A stretch of 64,000 nucleotides of DNA, from contig NC_009051.1 in the NCBI RefSeq assembly GCF_000015825.1, positions 2,102,695 through 2,166,694 of the forward strand. The letters are read 5' to 3'. The translations under genes and the position numbers were made by a program. Positions within the stretch are counted from its first letter, which is position 1; each line of letters opens with the position of its first letter. Positions 57,514 through 64,000 of this stretch are shown piece by piece. The notes below the pieces were generated by a model. That model had not been told where the DNA came from, made no database searches, and saw nothing but the letters and a program-made list of their open reading frames with translations. The DNA comes from Methanoculleus marisnigri JR1 (GTDB lineage Archaea; Halobacteriota; Methanomicrobia; Methanomicrobiales; Methanoculleaceae).

Positions 57514-58515
57514 ATGGCAGCAGAACGAGTCTTCACCGTGGCCGGGAAGGAGTTCACCGACCACCTCACCAGCCGGAAATTCCTGGTGATCCTTGCGTTG
57601 CTCCTGATGTTTGCCCTGCTCGGCATGCACCAGGGGATCGACCAGTACAACAAGAACCTCGAGTCGTATAACCAGCAGTTACAGGAAGCAGGAGATTCCG
57701 CAGGACCCGGCATGATGCCTGAGCGGCCGTCGATCCTCTCCGTCTTCGGGTATCTGGTCAGCTCCCTGGTGCCGTTCGGAGGAATGCTCGCGATCGCGAC
57801 CGGGTTTGACCTGATATCAAAGGAGAAGGAGTCCCGGTCGCTCAAAACCCTCCTCGCACACCCGGTCTACCGGGACGAGGTCATCAACGGCAAGGCGCTC
57901 GGCGGGGTTGCGGCTCTCGGGGTTGCCCTCGTCACCGCGTTCGCTCTCACTCTTGCCGTGCTCCTCGTCTGCTCGATCGTGCCGACGGCGGGCGAGGTTG
58001 CCGCTATCGGGGTCATTGGGTTCGCCTCGCTCCTCTACCTGCTGGCGTTCTTCGCCCTCGCTCTCGCCCTCTCGGTCGTCACAAAGGAGAGCGGGCATGC
58101 GGTGATCTACGGCCTGGCACTCTTCTTCGCTATCGCCTTCCTGCTGCCGGTCTTCGGGACGGCTCTTGGGGATGTGGTCGCGGGCGACCCGCCGCAGAGA
58201 CCAGAGATGCCGGTGACCGTGGACGGGCGTCCGGTTGATGAAGCGGTATGGATGGCATACGAGGAGGAGTGCAGGCAGCATACCGGGGAGATGGAAGAAT
58301 ACCGGGGCAGACGACAGGTGGTCACTGATACGGTCAACCTCTTCTCCCCAATAGTGAGTTATCATGCGGTGGTCTGGCCGGTCGCCGATCCTTCGGGTAT
58401 GCCACTGGAAGATGCCGAAGACCAGATCTGGCGGGGTGTTGCGGCGTTGATCGTCTTCCCGTCGGTCTTCTTCGCCGCCGCGTACGGGAAGTTCATGCGG
58501 ATGGATATCCGGTGA
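57514..58515 (+). CDS. ABC-2 type permease without adjacent ATPase
   Basis: 333 residues. A first helix after FTDHLTSRKFLVILALLLMF is followed by an extracytoplasmic loop of about 70 residues rich in Gln and Asn. Five more helices follow, including the conserved IATGFDLISKEKESRSLKTLLAHPVYRDE step typical of ABC-2 permeases of the NatB/YhaP type. Such proteins need an ATP-binding partner, and none is encoded in this region. It begins 39 bases after the peptidase gene. Confidence 0.82.
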   Translation: MAAERVFTVAGKEFTDHLTSRKFLVILALLLMFALLGMHQGIDQYNKNLESYNQQLQEAGDSAGPGMMPERPSILSVFGYLVSSLVPFGGMLAIATGFDLISKEKESRSLKTLLAHPVYRDEVINGKALGGVAALGVALVTAFALTLAVLLVCSIVPTAGEVAAIGVIGFASLLYLLAFFALALALSVVTKESGHAVIYGLALFFAIAFLLPVFGTALGDVVAGDPPQRPEMPVTVDGRPVDEAVWMAYEEECRQHTGEMEEYRGRRQVVTDTVNLFSPIVSYHAVVWPVADPSGMPLEDAEDQIWRGVAALIVFPSVFFAAAYGKFMRMDIR

Positions 58516-58859
58516 GAGCGGGGAGCGGCCCACCCTGCACGCACTCTGCCTGCACCTGGACCCCGGGGAAAGCACTGGAGTATCAGGCTCTGATACCTGC
58601 ACTCCCGCTCTTTTCCCTGGACTTGAGGCCTATGAACGCCCGGATGAATCGGTGTTTGTCCGAGAAACGGTATAAAGAAGAACAGCGAAGTCTCCATCGG
58701 TGATACCGCACGCGGTATCCCGCGGGAGCCGGGTGTCTCGATTGGCGTCGTGCCCCGGCCCCCACCGCGTGCCCGGAGGCTAATGGTGCTGTTGGCTATC
58801 ATCAGAGATAGCCGTTGCGGTTCCACGGCCTCCCGGAGCACGCATCGAGGTGTGGAACC
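58516..58859 (+). promoter_or_regulatory. long leader region with repeat copy 2
   Basis: 344 bases between the permease and the next secreted-protein gene. Nearly all of it is the 272-bp repeat (58565-58836) with its promoter and hairpins. No gene is supported. Confidence 0.6.
58565..58836 (+). repeat. 272-bp leader repeat, copy 2
   Basis: Copy of 55163-55434 at an offset of 3402 bases. The palindrome lies at 58580-58596, the 15-base box at 58647-58661, TATAAAG at 58671-58677 and hairpins at 58702-58719 and 58794-58813. Flanking sequence differs beyond the last CCTCCCGG. Confidence 0.85.
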
Positions 58860-59690
58860 ATGAAACCAAAATTCCTTTCCGGAATCGGCGCAATGTTTGC
58901 GGCGCTGATGATCGTCGGCGCGATCTTCGTGCTGGCGGTGGGTGCCGAGGCAGTTCTCTCTACGAGTACTGCTCAGGAAACGCTGCGAATTGCCCCCAAT
59001 AGTTCAGGCATGTCTGAAGATGAATTTATGGCCTACGCCGGGAGAATGGAGCAGAAATACGGTTCGGAGGCCGTGAGCGCATTAAGACTGCACATCCCTG
59101 ACGAAACCCGCGGTCCATCTCAGGGGGCGGGTGCGACGCCGAATATCCGGTATGTGTCGGCATGGAGCGGCAGTCTGGAGATCAGGAACAATGACGGCGT
59201 GGTCCTGGCAGATTCCGACAATGCACTGGTTCTCTATGCGTTAGACCTGACCGACGAGCAGGGCAGAGATCATTACTACTGGTGGCAGTGGGGCGCTGCG
59301 AAAAACCGCGAGGATACCTGGATAGGCGACGACTCAAACCTTCGGAACTTTTGGAGCCGGGTAGAGTTCGAAAATTCCACATCAAACTTGCTATGGTACG
59401 CCCCCGATGGGGATATGCGTGGTGTTGAAAATACAGTTACATTACGGTTCGGACTCGAGTTTTCGGGTCCGGATTGCCACAACATCAGCAAGGACTTCAT
59501 CCTGCACCAGGGCAAGATCAGGCCGAAACCGGGTGAATGCCGGGTGGGAAACGCCGGGAAGTATGCGGTTGACTGGGTTGGAAGTTATGAAGGAACACAG
59601 TCTATCTATGGTATCTGCGAAGAGAGGCGGCAGGACAGCGCGGGTTCGGCAGTTCTATGGACATATTGCCTGACGGCGAGTCAGTTTTAG
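58860..59690 (+). CDS. secreted protein (276 residues), function unknown
   Basis: MKPKFLSGIGAMFAALMIVG starts a signal peptide, cut near VGAEA. The mature part begins with a helical segment (SEDEFMAYAGRMEQKYGSEAV), then a beta-rich region with many Trp and Tyr (RDHYYWWQWGAAKN, WIGDDSNLRNFW) and four late Cys. No family is recognised. It follows repeat copy 2, so it shares its promoter and leader with the 153-residue secreted protein upstream. The two proteins are not evidently related. Confidence 0.68.
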   Translation: MKPKFLSGIGAMFAALMIVGAIFVLAVGAEAVLSTSTAQETLRIAPNSSGMSEDEFMAYAGRMEQKYGSEAVSALRLHIPDETRGPSQGAGATPNIRYVSAWSGSLEIRNNDGVVLADSDNALVLYALDLTDEQGRDHYYWWQWGAAKNREDTWIGDDSNLRNFWSRVEFENSTSNLLWYAPDGDMRGVENTVTLRFGLEFSGPDCHNISKDFILHQGKIRPKPGECRVGNAGKYAVDWVGSYEGTQSIYGICEERRQDSAGSAVLWTYCLTASQF

Positions 59691-59764
59691 GCTGTAGTAG
59701 CGAGTACCGGAAGCAAATTGGGGGACGTAATGCACGTTCCCGCAGCGGGAGGAGTGAAGAGACG

Positions 59765-60797
59765 ATGGAAAAGGAAAGGAGCAGGCTTAAAAAGACAGTG
59801 CCGGCCCCTATGCTCTCTCTTGCTATTCTGGGGTGTGTCCTTCTTATGGCCGGGTGTACGAGCGAGGGGGTACTTGGCGATGTGACTTCGGTACCGACCC
59901 CCCACGTTCCAGCCAGACATCTTGGATAAGCCGATCATCAACGCTCCTGCTGGCAAGGAGGGGGCTCCTCCTTTCCTCTTTGAGTTCGATACGGGGAACT
60001 CCTCGGGCTTTGAGGAAGTGAGGGTCGATCGCCCGGGAGCGCCGACACTCATTCTGGGATCGAATGCATCGGCGACCCTCCTGATCATCGTCTCCTCGGA
60101 GGCCGACACCAGTATTGATGTCAGGGTCGTTCGGACCGACGGGTTGCCCGATGATGTATGCGTCTCCTATGTCCCGGACTCCTTCACCCTTCGGATGGGG
60201 GAGAAGGTACGCCTCAAGATGCACCTTACCGCCCTGGACAATCGAACCATGCCGGCAGAGGCGATCGTTGTCTGGATGGAGGGTGTGGGATGGGAGGTTG
60301 GGAGAGGTTTCTTCCTCGGACTGGATCATGGCGAGGCGTTGCCGGGAATGCCGGGGGACTGGACGCCTCGTCCGGCAGACAACCCCGGGGAGGATACCCC
60401 CTACATCGAGATTCACCGCGCAGGAGGCCTGAGCGTCTTCCTCCACCCGGAAGACCCCGGGTATCCCGCCATCGAAGCAGAATGCGGCGAGCAGATCCGG
60501 TGCATCTCTGCTCAGTACAAGACGGGGTTCTCGCCGGAGGAACTGGAGGCCATGAAACAGAACGGCACCTACGTCGCGATGAACTTCCCGATCCCCACGA
60601 CGTTTGAGACAGGTTATCTCGTTGACGGGTCGCCGAAGGTGGTCACGGTAAACGAGGTGATAATTTTTCTGGATCTCGAAGATTATCCAGAGGCCATGAT
60701 CATCACGCGGGCAGATGATGAACCCGGGGTCTGGGACACATCGCGCGACCGCAGGGAACTCCGCGACCTGGTCGCGCCGGACGTGCACGGGTCATAA
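59765..60797 (+). pseudogene. lipoprotein gene interrupted by a frameshift in a C-run
   Basis: The first part (MEKERSRLKKTVPAPMLSLA, lipobox LLMAGC) runs into a stop at 59927. A second frame of about 290 codons continues from DKPIINAPAGKEG to the stop at 60795-60797. Removing one base from the six-C run at 59898-59903 joins the two as SVPTPTFQPDILDKPIINAP. The joined protein would be about 343 residues, with a beta-rich exported domain ending DVHGS. Either a true mutation, a phase-variable tract or a sequencing error. Confidence 0.7.
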
Positions 60798-60887
60798 GGA
60801 CCGGGAGGGATCATCACGCGGCATGGCTCCCCGGCCACAGCGCTCCTGAAGCACTGACGCAGCGGAGGATGATCCGGACCCACCCAT

Positions 60888-60897
60888 ACCTATATAC
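60888..60897 (+). promoter_or_regulatory. TATA box of rpoL
   Basis: CCTATATACT lies 28-37 bases before the ATG at 60925, giving a leaderless or near-leaderless transcript. Confidence 0.6.
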
Positions 60898-60924
60898 TCC
60901 TCACAAAACCAAACATAGTTGCGT

Positions 60925-61209
60925 ATGGCCATGAAACTCAAACTCCTGGAGCTGACCGACGATAAAGCCCGGATCCTCTTTGAAGGCGAAGGCAACACCT
61001 ACATCGACGCGCTCGCCACTGAACTCATCCGCGATCCGCAGGTGGACGTTGCGCAGCGCAAGCAGGCATTCCGGTTCACGGACCCCGAACTCGTCGTCAC
61101 CACGGTCGGCGGCCGGCCACCTCTTCTTGCAATCACCGACGCGGCAAAGCGGCTCTCCGGCTACGCCGGCGAAATCCTCAGCCAGATGGAAGCGCTCGAA
61201 ACCGCGTAG
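60925..61209 (+). CDS. DNA-directed RNA polymerase subunit L (Rpo11)
   Basis: 94 residues from the ATG at 60925; an ATG at 60931 is equally possible. LKLLELTDDKARILFEGEGNTYIDALATELI is the assembly-subunit fold that pairs with Rpo3 in the archaeal RNA polymerase platform. Length fits the family. The next gene, a methyltransferase, starts 7 bases after the stop. Confidence 0.88.
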   Translation: MAMKLKLLELTDDKARILFEGEGNTYIDALATELIRDPQVDVAQRKQAFRFTDPELVVTTVGGRPPLLAITDAAKRLSGYAGEILSQMEALETA

Positions 61210-61216
61210 GCGTCCC

Positions 61217-61849
61217 ATGAAGAAGAGCGCCGAAGGCTTCGCCCGGATTGCCCGGGAAGTCTTTGCTCCCATCTACCCCGTCATCGCGGAGCAGGCGCTC
61301 GCGTGGTCGGGGATACGGGACGGGATCGCGCTCGACCTCGGGAGTGGCCCCGGCCACCTCTCCGTAGCGCTGGCGGAGAAGAGCAACCTCTCCATCATCG
61401 CGCTCGATGCCGACCCGGCGACGTCCCGGATTGCCCGAACGACCGCCGCCGGGTGTGGCGACCGGGTGATCCCGGTCACCGGCGACGTCCACTGCATGCC
61501 GATTCGGGACAATACCGTCTCGCTCGTCGTCAGCCGCGGCTCGATCTACTTCTGGGAAGACCGGGCGCGGGCATTTTTAGAGATCGAGCGCATACTCCGG
61601 CCCGGCGGCGTCGCGTACGTCGGCGGCAGTTTCGGGACGCCTGAACTCCGGGAAGCGATCTTTACAGAGATGCGGCGGCGAAACCCGAACTGGGACAGCG
61701 ACATCGCCCGGCGAAGCGGGCAGGCGACCCCGGAGACCCTCCGCCGGGAACTTGCCGAAAGCGGTGTCGCCCACGCCCGTATCAGGGACGAAGAAGAGGG
61801 GATGTGGGTGGAGATCAAAAAAGACGCGATCAGTCCACGCGCTCGGTGA
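61217..61849 (+). CDS. class I SAM-dependent methyltransferase
   Basis: 210 residues. Motif I is [12 protein letters not shown] and motif [14 protein letters not shown], with [20 protein letters not shown] and the post-motif [16 protein letters not shown] completing the Rossmann-like fold. Substrate not evident; small-molecule (UbiE/menG-like) type by motif. It directly follows rpoL and overlaps the convergent aIF2-beta gene by 20 bases. Confidence 0.85.
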
Positions 61850-62447
61850 AGATGATCGTCCCGGCGATCCGGGTGATCTTTATCTTCACGGTCTGGCCCG
61901 GTTTTGCATTCGCAACGTACATCGTGTAGCGATCGATCTTCACCACGCCGTCACCGCGCTTCGAGAGGAACTGCGGGGTGACGTCCATGATGGCGCCCTC
62001 GGTCGGTTTCGACGCTGCAGAGGGATCGACTATCGCTTTTCGCTTCCGCACCGGCCGGTGACCGCCGCAGGCGTCGCACTTGAGCGTCAGAACCCGCTCG
62101 GTCTTGACCAGACGGGTGTCGGGCTTCCCGCACTCCGAGCAGATGACGTAGTCGTCGACGTAGCCCTTGATGATCGTGTTGATCTGCTCCTGCTCGAACT
62201 TCCCGGAGAAGACAGCACGTGTCCCCTCCACCTTGCCGGCAGTACCGAGCTCGCCGAGGAGATGCTTCATCAGGTGATCCTGCTCGCGCCGGAGGGTACT
62301 CGCGATCTCGGCGAAGTTCTCCAGAACCGTGGTCTTCCCCTCGATAAAGGCGCGGGCGGTCGGAACCGTGAACCGGTCCTCGAACTCCGTCGGTTCCGTG
62401 ATATTGGTATACGCCTTCTTCAGAAGGTCTTCGTATGACGGGCTCAT
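61830..62447 (-). CDS. translation initiation factor aIF2 beta with C-terminal TRAM domain
   Basis: 205 residues. Residues 1-138 are a normal aIF2-beta: the helix [16 protein letters not shown], the central fold, and the zinc ribbon [11 protein letters not shown]...CDACGG. Residues 145-205 add a TRAM domain ([39 protein letters not shown]), an RNA-binding fold. The beta subunit helps bring initiator tRNA to the ribosome. TRAM proteins are usually separate in archaea, so the fusion is notable. Confidence 0.9.
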
Positions 62448-62568
62448 ACCTCACTATTGATCGCGCGACGTCAAAAAGTGGTTACCTTGCACCGGGACTC
62501 GCACACGTATGCAGGTGGGCGGCCCACCAGGTCTTCAATATGCTGCCGGCAGAAGACCGTGCGGTGCG

Positions 62569-63063
62569 TTACTGAGCAGCCATCTCTCTTCGCGACTGCC
62601 GGACGAGATCGACCAGGGGCTTCACCGCCTCCGGTCTCTTCGCGGTGCGTGCAGTGAGCGGAACCGCGCCCCGGACGTCGGCACCCCTCTTCGCGAGCAT
62701 CGCCGTCAGCGTTTCGAGCGTCTTTCTCGGTGACCCGCCCGACGTGCAGAAGACGATCGTGGGTTTCCCCTCGATGCCCCGGAGAGTATTGACCGCAGCG
62801 TTGATCGCGGGAGTAGGGTTTCCTGCCCATACAGGGGTTCCGACGACGACCGTCTCGTAGCCGGAGACGTCGATAGCCGCGGGTTCGATATCGGCAGAAT
62901 CTCCCCTCATGGCCCGGCGAGCGCCCTTCAGGTACATCCCCACCTTCGAGTAGTTCGCAAGGTCCCTGACCCCGATGAGATCGCCGCCGGACGCAGCGGC
63001 GACCTGTTCGGCGACCGCCCGGGTGTTGCCGGTCTCCGAGTGATAGATGATGCAGACGGACAT
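62569..63063 (-). CDS. flavodoxin-family protein
   Basis: 164 residues from the ATG at 63063 (MSVCIIYHSETGNTRAVAEQ). The FMN phosphate loop is YHSETGNTR, and the later VVGTPVWAGNPTPAINA and FCTSGGSPRKT line the flavin ring. Flavodoxin-like electron carrier or small reductase; partner unknown. The frame is open a further 19 codons, but the flavodoxin fold starts at the chosen Met. Confidence 0.88.
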   Translation of the reverse strand: MSVCIIYHSETGNTRAVAEQVAAASGGDLIGVRDLANYSKVGMYLKGARRAMRGDSADIEPAAIDVSGYETVVVGTPVWAGNPTPAINAAVNTLRGIEGKPTIVFCTSGGSPRKTLETLTAMLAKRGADVRGAVPLTARTAKRPEAVKPLVDLVRQSRREMAAQ

Positions 63064-63174
63064 ACCGGAGGGTGACGCGGCCGGGTATAAACGGGTATCG
63101 GGTGGGGCCGCGTGGAGCAATGCTCACGGCCCTCACACGAACTCCGGCGCAGGTACCGGCAACTTCCCTTCGCG

Positions 63175-63226
63175 CCTTCGCGTGAGGTTACCGGTTCAAG
63201 GACGGCGATGTAGTTTCACGCGAAGG
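63175..63226. repeat. CTTCGCG-type palindromic element, third unit
   Basis: CCTTCGCGTGA (63175-63185) pairs perfectly with TCACGCGAAGG (63216-63226). Same family as 28890-29052. It precedes six T on the minus strand (63231-63236) after ilvC, so may help termination. Confidence 0.6.
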
Positions 63227-63246
63227 ACGGAAAAAAGAGGAGGGCC

Positions 63247-64000
<754 letters not shown>

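Overview
The window reads as a piece of a Methanoculleus-like methanogen chromosome (Methanomicrobiales, Euryarchaeota). This is inferred from gene content and the high-GC backbone; no database search was run. Archaeal markers are the PolD large subunit with an intein, Rpo11/RpoL, aIF2-beta, RadB, Cdc48, an archaeal-type AspRS and pyruvoyl arginine decarboxylase. Methanogen markers are two CofD proteins (coenzyme F420), a DUF2115 protein, the UbiX/UbiD/aconitase-X set of the archaeal mevalonate route, and an NrpR-type operator at glnA. TATA boxes sit about 25-30 bases before many starts, and several genes look leaderless.

Layout. 0-2.2 kb: the end of an MFS transporter and a lipoprotein alpha/beta hydrolase. 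2.2-10.2 kb: an accessory island holding an MNT/HEPN pair behind an operator cluster, a Fic protein behind a 29-bp palindrome, a 50-residue protein, a DUF2115 gene, a broken MNT/HepT pair, a deleted copy of fic that kept its operator, and three AT-rich genes including a predicted PD-(D/E)XK nuclease. The island ends at tRNA-Leu(CAA). 10.4-17.3 kb: polC with a 165-residue mini-intein, then a CheB-like esterase, a lone receiver and a PAS histidine kinase. 17.3-24.7 kb: HEAT-repeat proteins, a PfpI protein, a P-type ATPase and an ArsB/SLC13-type permease. 24.8-28.9 kb: glnA divergent from two glutamate-synthase subunits, with two overlapping GGAA-N6-TTCC operators between them. 29.1-33.3 kb: an operon of HD hydrolase, ubiX, UbiD-type decarboxylase and aconitase-X.

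33.6-36.4 kb: an Mrr-type nuclease with zinc fingers followed by an AT-rich gene with an R-x4-H motif, a possible defence pair. 36.7-41 kb: tandem cofD genes, an IscU-like scaffold, two TusA-like proteins and a large HEAT protein. 41.2-53.5 kb: mostly housekeeping genes (pdaD, aspS, a MetE-like methyltransferase, an AMP ligase, a GNAT, a CPBP protease, cdc48, larC-radB, dapF). 53.7-60.8 kb: an exported-protein locus with secreted proteins, a membrane-anchored winged-helix regulator, an M28 peptidase, an ABC-2 permease without an ATPase, and a frameshifted lipoprotein. Two of its genes are preceded by an apparently identical 272-bp segment carrying a promoter and RNA hairpins. 60.9-64 kb: rpoL, a methyltransferase, aIF2-beta with a TRAM domain, a flavodoxin and ilvC, cut by the window end.

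The least explained material is the duplicated structured leader of the exported-protein locus, the toxin-like island with its duplicated fic operator, and the Mrr/zinc-finger plus R-x4-H pair. No CRISPR array, rRNA or complete insertion sequence was seen.
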